A stretch of DNA of 64,000 nucleotides, taken from positions 2,968,501 to 3,032,500 of the forward strand of contig NZ_CP012831.1 in the NCBI RefSeq assembly GCF_001307275.1. The letters are read 5' to 3'. The DNA comes from Pseudomonas fluorescens (GTDB lineage: Bacteria > Pseudomonadota > Gammaproteobacteria > Pseudomonadales > Pseudomonadaceae). The translations under genes and the position numbers were made by a program. The notes under the pieces were generated by a model, which worked only from the letters and a program-made list of their open reading frames with translations, was not told where the DNA came from and ran no database searches. Shown here one piece after another: positions 35,675-44,191 of this stretch. Within the stretch, counting starts at the first letter, position 1. Every line of letters begins with the position of its first letter.

Positions 35675-36418
35675 CTATTGCCCGAGCGTCTGCCCCACCG
35701 CCAACCCCGCCCGAATCGCCGCCAAAGCCGCCTGGTAATAAGCCTGGCCCTCGGTCGATTCGGCGAAGGTGGCGAACTCTTCCAGCTCGGTGTCCGTCAG
35801 GTCGCGGTAGACGTAGAGCAGGGTGTTGTTCAGGTCCGCGCCGATCTGCTCCATCAGTCGCTGGCGCTGGCCGTTGAGCATGCCTTGGGCCTGGCCGGCC
35901 CCCAGCAGGCCGGGGATCATCGAACTCAGGCTGTCGGCCGCCACGCCGGCGATCGCCAGGCTGACTTCGGCGCCGGCTTCGCGGGCGGGCAGGGCCTGGG
36001 CCAGGTGGCCGATGATCAACAGGCGGTTGTCGCTGGCTTGCATCTTCGGCAGGCCCTTGGCGTTTTTCGCCAATTGATCGCGCCGGGTCGCCAGCAACTC
36101 GGCCGCCACGACCTTGCGGCCCAGGGGCGACTGGAAAAAGGCCAGGGCCGGGTTCGGGTCTCGAAGCTTGCTGCGTATTTGTGCCTCGGCCCGCTGGTCC
36201 ATGGCCTGGGGGGCGAAACGTTGATTGCTGTTGTTGACCAGGGCCTGGAACACCGCCGGCGGCAGGCTGCTCTGATAGCGCTGCTGGGCGGCGCTCAAGG
36301 CATCATTGAAATGCGCCCGCTGTTCCGGCCAGCCGGCGACCTTGTACAACTGGTCGTAGCTGTCTGCCCAGGCGGGCAAAACGCAGAACATCAACAGTGA
36401 GAAAAGCAAACGGCGCAT
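35675..36418 (-). CDS. DUF2059-type periplasmic protein
   Basis: A 247-residue protein with a signal peptide (MRRLLFSLLMFCVLPAWA, cleavage before DSYDQL). It is otherwise helical and Ala/Gln-rich. The C-terminal part (ADLNNTLLYVYRDLTDTELE, then FATFAESTEGQAYYQ) matches the DUF2059 pattern. The function is unknown. The start at 36418 is set by the signal peptide. The longer frame from 36484 is not needed. A truncated second copy of its 3' end lies 1.6 kb away at 34068-34250. Confidence 0.82.
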   Translation of the reverse strand: MRRLLFSLLMFCVLPAWADSYDQLYKVAGWPEQRAHFNDALSAAQQRYQSSLPPAVFQALVNNSNQRFAPQAMDQRAEAQIRSKLRDPNPALAFFQSPLGRKVVAAELLATRRDQLAKNAKGLPKMQASDNRLLIIGHLAQALPAREAGAEVSLAIAGVAADSLSSMIPGLLGAGQAQGMLNGQRQRLMEQIGADLNNTLLYVYRDLTDTELEEFATFAESTEGQAYYQAALAAIRAGLAVGQTLGQ

Positions 36419-36558
36419 AGGGACTCCTGTCAGCAGCCGACTATTCTCCGTGGGGTGTGGGGTCTTGTCGAGAATTCGTATCAAGTTCGTACGGTGGTGC
36501 TATCCAACGCAGCGAACCCGCTGCGTGGCGCTGTCGGTTTTGCAGGCACAGGCATACT

Positions 36559-37191
36559 ATGCGCGCCATGCAAATACCTTCTGATCACCCGCTGCTGTTA
36601 CGTATCGTCGACGACCTGGCCGAGCGCGGCTGGTCGCAGCAGAACCTCTTCCTGCCGGACGCGCTGACCCGTGCCCTGGCGGCCGAATGCCGTCAGCGTG
36701 CCGCCGAGGGCGAGCTGGCTCCGGCAGCGGTCGGGCGCGGGCCGTTCTCGGAGATTCGCGAAGGCATTCGGGGTGATCGCATCCAGTGGATCGAACCCGG
36801 CCAGGCACCAGCCTGCGACCGTTACCTGGGGTTGATGGACAGCCTGCGCGAGGCGATGAATCGCGGGCTGTTCCTGGGGCTGGAGGATTTCGAAAGCCAT
36901 TTCGCCCTGTACCCGCCCGGTGCGTTTTACCTCAAGCATGTCGACCGCTTTCGCGATGACGACCGACGCGCGGTGTCTGCGGTGCTCTACCTCAATGACG
37001 ATTGGCTGCCGGAGCACGGCGGCCAGTTGCGCATGTATCTGGAGGATGGCGTGGAGCGTGATGTGGTGCCCATCGGCGGTTGCCTGGTGGTGTTCCTGTC
37101 GGGGGATATCCCCCACGAAGTACTGCCGGCCACCCGGGATCGCCTGTCCTTGACGGGGTGGTTCCGACGCCGCGGCAACGAGTTGTTCTGA
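36559..37191 (+). CDS. 2OG-Fe(II) oxygenase family protein
   Basis: A 210-residue prolyl-hydroxylase-like dioxygenase. The iron ligands are visible as H-x-D in YLKHVDRFRDD and the distal His in SGDIPHEVLP. The 2-oxoglutarate-binding Arg is in RDRLSLTGWFRRR. SAVLYLNDDWLPEHGGQL is the typical core strand. The substrate is unknown; related proteins hydroxylate proline in proteins such as EF-Tu. A second ATG at 36568 is an equal candidate. The DUF523 gene starts 2 bases after its stop, so they form an operon. Confidence 0.9.
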   Translation: MRAMQIPSDHPLLLRIVDDLAERGWSQQNLFLPDALTRALAAECRQRAAEGELAPAAVGRGPFSEIREGIRGDRIQWIEPGQAPACDRYLGLMDSLREAMNRGLFLGLEDFESHFALYPPGAFYLKHVDRFRDDDRRAVSAVLYLNDDWLPEHGGQLRMYLEDGVERDVVPIGGCLVVFLSGDIPHEVLPATRDRLSLTGWFRRRGNELF

Positions 37192-37193
37192 CG

Positions 37194-37685
37194 ATGGAAA
37201 AGATCCTGGTCAGTCGCTGCCTGCTCGGCCATCGCGTGCGCTACGACGGCGGTGCCAGCGGGCCGTTCGATCAGCTTCAGCACTGGCTCGACGAAGGCCG
37301 GATCGTGGCGCTGTGCCCGGAAGTCGCCGGCGGCCTGCCCACGCCCCGGGCGGCGGCGGAGATTCCCGGCGGGCAGGGTGGGCAAGTGCTCGACGGCCAC
37401 GCCGCGGTGATCACCACCGACGGTGAAGATGTCAGTGCGCAGTTTTTGTCGGGCGCGTATCAAGCGCTGGAACAGGTGCGAGAACACGGCATCCGTATCG
37501 CCGTGCTCAAGGCCAACAGCCCGTCGTGCGGCAATCTGCTGACCTATGACGGGACGTTCAGTGGTGTGAAGGTCGGTGGCGAAGGCGTGACGGCGGCGTT
37601 GCTCAAGCGCCATGGGGTGCAAGTGTTCAGTGAGCTGGAGTTGGCTGAAGCGGCGGCGGCCCTCAAGGCCTTGAACAACGATTGA
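37194..37685 (+). CDS. DUF523 (YbbK-like) protein
   Basis: A 163-residue protein of the DUF523 family: ILVSRCLLGHRVRYDGG, ALCPEVAGGLPTPR, and LKANSPSCGN carry the three conserved cysteines. These are the hallmark of the family and probably bind metal or a cofactor. The biochemical role is unknown. It starts 3 bases after the oxygenase stop and is probably translated from the same message. Confidence 0.9.
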   Translation: MEKILVSRCLLGHRVRYDGGASGPFDQLQHWLDEGRIVALCPEVAGGLPTPRAAAEIPGGQGGQVLDGHAAVITTDGEDVSAQFLSGAYQALEQVREHGIRIAVLKANSPSCGNLLTYDGTFSGVKVGGEGVTAALLKRHGVQVFSELELAEAAAALKALNND

Positions 37686-37697
37686 TGGATTGCTTTT

Positions 37698-37829
37698 GTG
37701 GCGAGGGAGCTTGCTCCCGCTGGGCCACGAAGTGGCCCCGAAATGCTGAAGCGCGGTAGGCCTGACACACCAAGGTGTCAGGTTTTGGGGTTGCTTCGCA
37801 ACCCAGCGGGAGCAAGCTCCCTCGCCACA
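37698..37829. repeat. REPIN of a second REP family
   Basis: GTGGCGAGGGAGCTTGCTCC on the left and its inverse GGAGCAAGCTCCCTCGCCAC on the right, about 132 bases overall. This is distinct from the GTGGGAGCGAGC type used everywhere else in the window. It lies between convergent DUF523 and GTPase genes. Confidence 0.85.
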
Positions 37830-37864
37830 GGGTTCTGTGTACTTGGCACAAGGTTTTGTGTCGT

Positions 37865-39238
37865 TCAGAGCTGCTCGGCCAACTGCTCGATCAGCTCCTG
37901 GCGTTCTGCCTGGCTCAACCGCGCCTGGGGATTGAGGGATGACCATTGTGGATGCGCCCGGGCCTTGTTCAGGGCGTCGGGCAGCTTGCCCTCGCGCCAG
38001 GTCTTGTCCTGGGGCGTGGCGATGCGGATGCTGTCCATCGCCGCGTGGCCGCGCAGGTTGAGGGCTTGCAGCAATTGTCGTTGGCGCAGGGCCAGCAGGC
38101 GCAGCACGCCATCGTCCACCGTCAGTTCCCGTTGCCCCTTGAGCTTGCCCATCAGCCGGTTGCCGTAGCTGCGGGCGGTTTGCAGGGTGCCGCCGACAAT
38201 GGCCCCGGCCAGGGCGGCGGCACCGAGGGTCAGGCCGCCCACCAGCAAGTCCACGCCAGCGCCGGCCGCCGCGCCTGCCGCGATTCCGCCGCCGACGCGT
38301 ACGCCCAGTTGCTTGAGGGTCTCGGGGTTGAACAAATCATCGCCCCAGCGTCCGTCGAGCAGCGGCAGGTCGCTGGCGGCCGCGTCCTGGGGGCGGAACG
38401 CGTAGAGCTTGAGCAGGGCTTCGACGCAGCGCTGTTCGCGCTGACGCACCGCGTTGCGCAGCTCACTGATGGCCTCGCGTTCCAGCTCGGCATCACTGGC
38501 CACGCTGCGTCGGCAGGCGGCGCAGTCGATCAGCAATTCGGCGATCAAGCGCGCCGCGCTCTGCTGGCGGGCCAGGCGTTGGGCCTGTTGGTCGGCGACC
38601 AGTCGCTCCAGTTGCCCGCGGGCGCTTTCCAGCAACACCGCGAGGCTTTCATACAGGCGCCGCTCGCCGTCCTCGGGCGGGGCGACGCTGTCAAAACGCA
38701 CCAGGGCGTGCAGCCCCAATCGCGCCAGGGCTTCGCGCCAGTCGGGCTCGCGATGGTGGGCGCTGCTGACGAAATTCAACACCGGCAGCAGCGGTTTGCC
38801 ACAACTGGCGAGGACTTCCAATTCATCGCGGTACTTGGCCAGCACCGGCTCACGGGCATCGATCACATACAGCCCGGCGTCGCTGGCGAGCAATTGTCGC
38901 AGCACCTTGGCTTCCTGTTCGAAGCGTTGCCGCGCCTCGCTGCCCTCGAGGAAGCGAGCCAGGCGCGCCGGGCCGTCCAGGCGTTCGCCAGGGCGTTCCA
39001 GGCGCTCGAGGTAATCGAGCAGGGCGATGGCGTCTTCCAGGCCAGGCGTGTCGTACAGCTCCAGCAGTGCTTCGCCATCCACCGACAACCGTGCGCCCTC
39101 GACGTGCCGGGTGGTGCTCGGACGGTGGGACACCTCACCGAAGCCGACGTCCCGAGTCAGGGTGCGTAGCAGGGAGGTCTTGCCGACGTTGGTATGGCCG
39201 ACCACGGCCAGCTTCAACGGCTTCATGGATTCAGTCAT
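37865..39238 (-). CDS. GTPase with DUF3482 C-terminal membrane region
   Basis: 457 residues. The N-terminal GTPase domain has the P-loop GHTNVGKTSLLRTL (about 14-27), the G2-type Thr in RPSTTRHVEG, and G3 DTPGLED. The usual N-K-x-D motif is not evident; L-P-V-L-N-F-V-S-S stands where it is expected. The C-terminal DUF3482 part includes a Gly/Ala-rich hydrophobic stretch (GVRVGGGIAAGAAAGAGVDL onward, about 320-365) that could form a membrane hairpin. Its start overlaps the DUF2868 gene end by 8 bases. These two genes occur together in proteobacteria and their joint role is unknown. Confidence 0.85.
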   Translation of the reverse strand: MTESMKPLKLAVVGHTNVGKTSLLRTLTRDVGFGEVSHRPSTTRHVEGARLSVDGEALLELYDTPGLEDAIALLDYLERLERPGERLDGPARLARFLEGSEARQRFEQEAKVLRQLLASDAGLYVIDAREPVLAKYRDELEVLASCGKPLLPVLNFVSSAHHREPDWREALARLGLHALVRFDSVAPPEDGERRLYESLAVLLESARGQLERLVADQQAQRLARQQSAARLIAELLIDCAACRRSVASDAELEREAISELRNAVRQREQRCVEALLKLYAFRPQDAAASDLPLLDGRWGDDLFNPETLKQLGVRVGGGIAAGAAAGAGVDLLVGGLTLGAAALAGAIVGGTLQTARSYGNRLMGKLKGQRELTVDDGVLRLLALRQRQLLQALNLRGHAAMDSIRIATPQDKTWREGKLPDALNKARAHPQWSSLNPQARLSQAERQELIEQLAEQL

Positions 39239-40598
39239 GGCCGGTCTCCAGCCAGTTCAAGGGCATGCAGTCGGCGAAGGGTAGCTGCAACTGCTGCAGC
39301 GCGTTGTGCCAGTCGCCCAGGCGTTCGGCGTCCAGGGCTTCGCCGGGCGGCGCCTGCAACAGCCAGACGCGGGTGGCGCTGGCGCTGCGGGCCAGCTCGG
39401 CGATCAGCGCCAGGCTGCCCCGGTCCGGTGAACGGCGCGGGTCACAGGCAATGGCCAGGCGTGCGGGTGGAAAGCGCGACAGTTGCTCCAGGAGTTTGTG
39501 GCGCGACTCGCGGCTGTCGAGAATGCCGGCGCTTTTCACGGTTTCGGGCAGTTTGGGCGGCCAGGGTCGATCGTCCAGTTCGATCGCCACCAGCAGCGCG
39601 CCGTCGCTGTCCATCGCGCCGACGGCACTTTCGATGGGGTGCAACTGCGCGGGTGCGGCGTCGTTGACGCCCAGGCGCTCGCTGCTGGGCATCAGCCGTT
39701 CACGCAATTGGGCGTAGCCCGGCAGGTTCAAATCCAGGTGCAATGTGGCGCGACCGCGTCGCCAGCGCCACAGGCACAGCAACGCCAGGCCCAGGCGCGG
39801 CAGCACGCCATAGACCAGCAGCACGCCGACCAGCCAGGCGGCCCAGGCCTGGCGGGCGCTCTCGATGGCCAGGGCGCCGTCGCCGCTGGCGCGGATCATC
39901 TCCACCGTCGGCACACTGAAGCCCAACAGGGCAGGCAACGCGCCGAGGCCACGGGTCATGGCGACGAAGGTCTCGCTGCCGAGGAGGGTGGTTTCCCAGA
40001 CAAAGCCATAGCGCCGGGTCGCCATCAGCATCAGTAGGATGACCAGCGCGCTGAGCATCGCCAGCAACCACACGCCGTTGACCAGCGCACCGAGGGCCCA
40101 GCGGTTGAGCTTGTGCCGTTGCAGCAACAGAAGCAGGGCCGGTGCCAGTTGGGCGGCCTTGGCATCCCGGGCGAGTTTTTCGCTGAGCCACAGCCACAGG
40201 CGCCCCAGCGCTGCACCTTGCTCGCCCGCGAAGATCAGTCCCAGGACCCAACCGACGAGCAGGATCAGGTTCAGCCCCAAAAGACTGCCCAGGGCCCAGA
40301 ACACATTGACCGGGGCCTGGCCGTCGCCGAGGGCGGCGAACCCGAGGCCGGCGCCGCTGATGATGGCGAGCACCGCCAGCACGATCAGCGCCAGGCGTGC
40401 CCCTTGCAGCCAATGGCGCAGGGCTTGGCTGAGGCCATCGCGCTCGGCCAGCCAGCGGGCGCGGTGGCGGATGCGGGTGCAAAGATCGCCGCCTGCCGCG
40501 CGGGCCAGGCGATTGGCTTCCTGGTCCTCGAGGGGGCCGGCGTGTTCTTCACGCAGGCGGATCGTCTCGGTCAACCAGAGGTTCTGCAGTGCTGTCAC
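39231..40598 (-). CDS. DUF2868 membrane protein
   Basis: 455 residues with four or more membrane helices. Two are near residues 70-135 (ALIVLAVLAIISGAGLGFAA, then the LLGLNLILLVGWVLGLIF stretch). One is near 185 (GVWLLAMLSALVILLMLMAT), and one is near 265. A cytosolic C-terminal region follows (LLVAIELDDRPWPPKLPE, then LAIACDPRRSPDRGSLALIAELARSA). It is upstream of and translationally coupled to the GTPase gene (8-base overlap). It probably provides the membrane partner for that GTPase. No function is established. Confidence 0.85.
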   Translation of the reverse strand: MTALQNLWLTETIRLREEHAGPLEDQEANRLARAAGGDLCTRIRHRARWLAERDGLSQALRHWLQGARLALIVLAVLAIISGAGLGFAALGDGQAPVNVFWALGSLLGLNLILLVGWVLGLIFAGEQGAALGRLWLWLSEKLARDAKAAQLAPALLLLLQRHKLNRWALGALVNGVWLLAMLSALVILLMLMATRRYGFVWETTLLGSETFVAMTRGLGALPALLGFSVPTVEMIRASGDGALAIESARQAWAAWLVGVLLVYGVLPRLGLALLCLWRWRRGRATLHLDLNLPGYAQLRERLMPSSERLGVNDAAPAQLHPIESAVGAMDSDGALLVAIELDDRPWPPKLPETVKSAGILDSRESRHKLLEQLSRFPPARLAIACDPRRSPDRGSLALIAELARSASATRVWLLQAPPGEALDAERLGDWHNALQQLQLPFADCMPLNWLETGHD

Positions 40599-40684
40599 GG
40601 GGGCTTCCGTTGCTCGAATGAGGGTTGAGCATAACCGCTGTGATGCCTGTCGGGGTACGCCGGGCCTCTGGTATCCTCGCGGCC

Positions 40685-41197
40685 ATGAACAAAACTCTCC
40701 CCTTAAGCCTGATCGCAGCCCTCGGTGAAAACCGCGTGATCGGCGTCGACAACAGCATGCCCTGGCACCTGCCGGGGGATTTCAAATACTTCAAGGCCAC
40801 CACCTTGGGCAAGCCGATCATCATGGGACGCAAGACCTGGGATTCCCTCGGCCGACCGCTGCCCGGGCGCTTGAACATCGTGGTCAGTCGCCAGCCGGAC
40901 CTGGTGCTGGAAGGTGCGGAAGTGTTTTCCACCCTGGAGGCCGCAGTGGCGCGGGCCGAGGCCTGGGCACTGGAGCAGGGCGTCGATGAGCTGATGTTGA
41001 TCGGCGGCGCCCAGCTGTACGCCCAGGCCCTGGCGCAGGCGGATCGACTGTACCTGACCCGCGTGGCGCTGAGCCCGGAGGGGGATGCCTGGTTTCCGGA
41101 ATTTGATTCGAGCCAGTGGGAATTGGTCTCGAACCAGCCGAACCCGGCGGAAGGGGACAAGCCGGCCTACAGCTTTGAGGTGTGGGAGAAGCTGTAA
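40685..41197 (+). CDS. folA: Dihydrofolate reductase
   Basis: A 170-residue NADPH-dependent enzyme reducing dihydrofolate to tetrahydrofolate. Motifs: LIAALGENRVIGVDNSMPWHLPGD with the active-site Trp and Asp, GRKTWDSLGRPLPGR for NADPH, and LMLIGGAQLYAQAL. The start at 40685 gives the usual N-terminus. A longer frame from 40625 adds 20 unrelated residues. It is divergent from the DUF2868-GTPase pair, 86 bases apart. Confidence 0.96.
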   Translation: MNKTLPLSLIAALGENRVIGVDNSMPWHLPGDFKYFKATTLGKPIIMGRKTWDSLGRPLPGRLNIVVSRQPDLVLEGAEVFSTLEAAVARAEAWALEQGVDELMLIGGAQLYAQALAQADRLYLTRVALSPEGDAWFPEFDSSQWELVSNQPNPAEGDKPAYSFEVWEKL

Positions 41198-41215
41198 GCC
41201 CTGTGGGTGCAGCCT

Positions 41216-41300
41216 GTGGGAGCAAGGCTTGCCCGCGATGAAAGCGACGCGGTCTTCCATGGACCGAGGCGCCCGGATCGCGAGCAAGCTTTGCTCCCAC
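41216..41300. repeat. REPIN
   Basis: Inward REP pair (GTGGGAGCAAGGC to GCTTTGCTCCCAC) between convergent folA and tcyP. Confidence 0.87.
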
Positions 41301-41313
41301 AGGTGTCAGGCAG

Positions 41314-42708
41314 TCAAGCGTGCACCAACTCCCCATGCTCCTCGGCATCGAGCAAGGCCTTGTCAGTCTGCTGCATCACCTGGCTGGTAATCGCCCCGGC
41401 GGTGATCGAGCCACTGACGTTCAACGCCGTACGGCCCATGTCGATCAATGGCTCGACGGAAATCAGCAAGGCGACCAGCGCGACCGGCAAGCCCATGGCC
41501 GGCAGCACGATCAGCGCGGCGAACGTCGCGCCGCCACCGACCCCGGCTACCCCGGCTGAACTCAACGTCACGATCGCCACCAGCGTCGCGATCCAGACCG
41601 GATCCAGCGGGTTGATGCCCACGGTCGGTGCGACCATCACCGCGAGCATGGCCGGATAAAGGCCGGCGCAACCGTTCTGGCCGATGGTAGCGCCGAACGA
41701 GGCGCTGAAGCTGGCAATCGCCCGTGGGATGCCGAGGCGGCTGGTCTGGGCTTCGATGCTCAACGGGATGGTGGCCGCGCTGGAGCGGCTGGTGAAGGCG
41801 AAGGTCAGCACCGGCCAGATCTTGCGGAAGAAGCGCAACGGGTTGATCCCGGCCGCGGACACCAACAGGCCATGGACCACGAACATCAGGCCCAGCCCGA
41901 GGTACGACACCACGACAAAACTGCCGAGCTTGATGATGTCCTGCAGGTTGGAGCCGGCCACCACCTTGGTCATCAGCGCCAGCACACCGTACGGCGTCAG
42001 CTTCATCACCAGGCGCACCAGGCGCGTCACCCAGCTTTGCAGGGTGTCGATGGCGTTGATCACTTTCTGGCCTTTCTCCACGTCATCCTTGAGCAACTGC
42101 AACGCCGCGACACCGAGGAACGCGGCGAAGATCACCACGCTGATGATCGACGTCGGCTTGGCCCGCGCCAGGTCGGCAAAGGGGTTTTGCGGAATGAACG
42201 AAAGCAGCAGTTGCGGGATGTTCAGGTCGGCGACCTTGCCGGCGTAGTCGCTCTGGATCACTTGCAGGCGTGCCAGTTCCTGAGTGCCGGCCACCAGGCC
42301 TTCGGCGGTGAGGCCGAACAGGTTGGTCAGGCCGATGCCGATCAGCGCGGCGATGGCGGTGGTGAACAGCAGCGTGCCAATGGTCAGGAAGCTGATCTTG
42401 CCCAGGGACGAGGCGTTGTGCAGGCGGGCCACGGCGCTGAGGATCGAAGCGAAGACCAGCGGGATCACGATCATTTGCAACAATTGTACGTAGCCGTTGC
42501 CCACCAGGTCGAACCAGCCGATCGAGGCCTTGAGGACCGGATTGCCGGCGCCATAAATCGTGTGCAGGGCGATACCGAACACCACGCCCAGCACCAGTGC
42601 CAGCAGCACTTTCTTGGCCAGGCTCCAGGTGCTATGACGGGTTTGCGCCAGGCCGAACAGCAAGGCGAGGAATACCAGCAGATTGAGGATCAGCGGCAGA
42701 TTCATCAA
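41314..42708 (-). CDS. tcyP: L-cystine symporter (TcyP/YdjN-like)
   Basis: A 464-residue inner-membrane symporter of the dicarboxylate/amino-acid:cation family. The N-terminus ([20 protein letters not shown]), the hairpin segment [20 protein letters not shown], and [24 protein letters not shown] core match the cystine transporter TcyP/YdjN in detail. It would import cystine, in keeping with the sulfur theme of lsfA and ssu, though it is 25 kb away. Two adjacent ATGs at 42708 and 42705 are equivalent starts. Confidence 0.92.
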   Translation of the reverse strand: MMNLPLILNLLVFLALLFGLAQTRHSTWSLAKKVLLALVLGVVFGIALHTIYGAGNPVLKASIGWFDLVGNGYVQLLQMIVIPLVFASILSAVARLHNASSLGKISFLTIGTLLFTTAIAALIGIGLTNLFGLTAEGLVAGTQELARLQVIQSDYAGKVADLNIPQLLLSFIPQNPFADLARAKPTSIISVVIFAAFLGVAALQLLKDDVEKGQKVINAIDTLQSWVTRLVRLVMKLTPYGVLALMTKVVAGSNLQDIIKLGSFVVVSYLGLGLMFVVHGLLVSAAGINPLRFFRKIWPVLTFAFTSRSSAATIPLSIEAQTSRLGIPRAIASFSASFGATIGQNGCAGLYPAMLAVMVAPTVGINPLDPVWIATLVAIVTLSSAGVAGVGGGATFAALIVLPAMGLPVALVALLISVEPLIDMGRTALNVSGSITAGAITSQVMQQTDKALLDAEEHGELVHA

Positions 42709-42947
42709 GAGAGCTCCATCAGACTTGTGCCAGTCGCCTGAAGCCGCGACTGCGAACCGGGGAGCCTAACAGCCTGATAACTAATGAATTAATACTAAAA
42801 AAGCATGTAGATTGTCGTTTATGGAATAAGGCAATGACGTTTACGGATACGCGGCTGGCGTGATCACGATGTAAGCGGTCGCCCACAGGCGAGGACTGTC
42901 ACAAGCATTTGTTAGCGTCGGATTCTTTGAACCCGGGAGAAATGCCG

Positions 42948-44003
42948 ATGAAACTCGCACCTCGTTTTCTCGCTGTCGCCTTGAGTCTTGGCCTCGCTGG
43001 CCAGGTGCTCGCCACCGAACTCAAGCACTGGCCGGCGGAACAGGCCAAGGCCCTGGACGCGATGATCGCGGCCAACGCCAACAAGGGTAACTACGCGGTG
43101 TTCGACATGGACAACACCAGTTACCGCTACGACCTTGAGGAATCGTTGTTGCCGTTCATGGAGAACAAGGGCCTCATCACCCGGGAAAGCCTGGACCCGT
43201 CCTTGAAGCTGATGCCGTTCAAGGACACGGCCGACCACAAGGAAAGCCTGTTCAGTTACTACTACCGCCTGTGCGAAGTGGATGACATGGTCTGCTATCC
43301 GTGGGTGGCCCAGGTGTTCTCGGGCTTTACGCTCAAGGAACTCAAGGGCTATGTCGATGAGCTGATGGCGTCCGGCAAGCCGGTGCCGACCACCTATTAC
43401 GATGGCGACAAGGTGGTCCAGTACAACGTCAACCCGCCGAAAGTCTTCACCGGCCAGGCCGAGCTGTACAACAAGTTGATGGAAAACGGCATCGAGGTCT
43501 ATGTCATGACCGCCGCTTCCGAAGAGCTGGTACGCATGGTCGCCGCGGACCCGAAATACGGCTACAACCTCAAGCCGCAGAACGTGATCGGCGTGACCAC
43601 GTTGCTCAAGGACCGCAAGACCGGCGAACTGACCACCGCCCGCAAGCAGATCACCGCGGGCAAATATGACGAGAAGGCCAACCTCGGCCTGGAATACACG
43701 CCGTACCTGTGGACCCCGGCGACCTGGATGGCCGGCAAGCACGCGGCGATCCTGACGTACATCGACGAATGGAAAAAACCGGTGCTGGTGGCCGGTGACA
43801 CGCCAAGCAGCGACGGCTACATGCTGTTTCACGATGTGGACGTGGCCAAGGGCGGGATTCACCTGTGGGTCAACCGCAAGGACAAATACATGACCCAGAT
43901 TAACGGGATGATGGCCAAGCACGCCGCCGCCCAGGCCAAGGAAGGGTTGCCGGTTACCGCGGACAAGAACTGGGTGATCGTCAAGCCGGAAGATATCCAG
44001 TAA
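42948..44003 (+). CDS. pchP: Phosphorylcholine phosphatase
   Basis: A 351-residue HAD-superfamily phosphatase with a signal peptide ending GQVLA before TELKHWP. HAD motif I is F-D-M-D-N-T-S (near residue 44), motif II is VMTAASEE and motif IV is VAGDTPSSDGYMLF. Stretches such as SLFSYYYRLCE and PYLWTPATWMAGKHAAILTYI are characteristic of PchP. PchP releases choline from phosphorylcholine in the periplasm. The ATG at 42948 has GGGAGA at proper distance, and one at 42942 is too close. It is divergent from tcyP. Confidence 0.93.
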   Translation: MKLAPRFLAVALSLGLAGQVLATELKHWPAEQAKALDAMIAANANKGNYAVFDMDNTSYRYDLEESLLPFMENKGLITRESLDPSLKLMPFKDTADHKESLFSYYYRLCEVDDMVCYPWVAQVFSGFTLKELKGYVDELMASGKPVPTTYYDGDKVVQYNVNPPKVFTGQAELYNKLMENGIEVYVMTAASEELVRMVAADPKYGYNLKPQNVIGVTTLLKDRKTGELTTARKQITAGKYDEKANLGLEYTPYLWTPATWMAGKHAAILTYIDEWKKPVLVAGDTPSSDGYMLFHDVDVAKGGIHLWVNRKDKYMTQINGMMAKHAAAQAKEGLPVTADKNWVIVKPEDIQ

Positions 44004-44015
44004 GCCCCACACCCT

Positions 44016-44102
44016 GTGGGAGCGAGCTTGCTCGCGATGGCGTCGGATCAGTAGCATCCTTGTTGGCTGACACACCACCATCGCGAGCAAGCTCGCTCCC
44101 AC
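44016..44102. repeat. REPIN
   Basis: Inward REP pair between pchP and the bidirectional terminator it shares with ilvD. Confidence 0.9.
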
Positions 44103-44140
44103 ATTGATTGTCGGTGTTCTCAGGATTTGCGCTCATCGCT

Positions 44141-44175
44141 AAAAAAATGCCCCGCACTTGGCGGGGCATTTTTTA
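44141..44175. terminator. Bidirectional terminator between pchP and ilvD
   Basis: AATGCCCCGC-ACTTG-GCGGGGCATT is a perfect 10-bp stem with A-run on the left and T-run on the right, serving the two convergent genes. Confidence 0.92.
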
Positions 44176-44191
44176 TTGCGACTAACGACGC

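Larger units (their letters stand above)
35370..35856. repeat. Right copy of the ~0.5-kb direct repeat
   Basis: This is the counterpart of 33747-34249: hydrolase 3' fragment, REPIN, then the 3' end of the intact DUF2059 gene. Together the copies bracket the insert. Confidence 0.85.
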
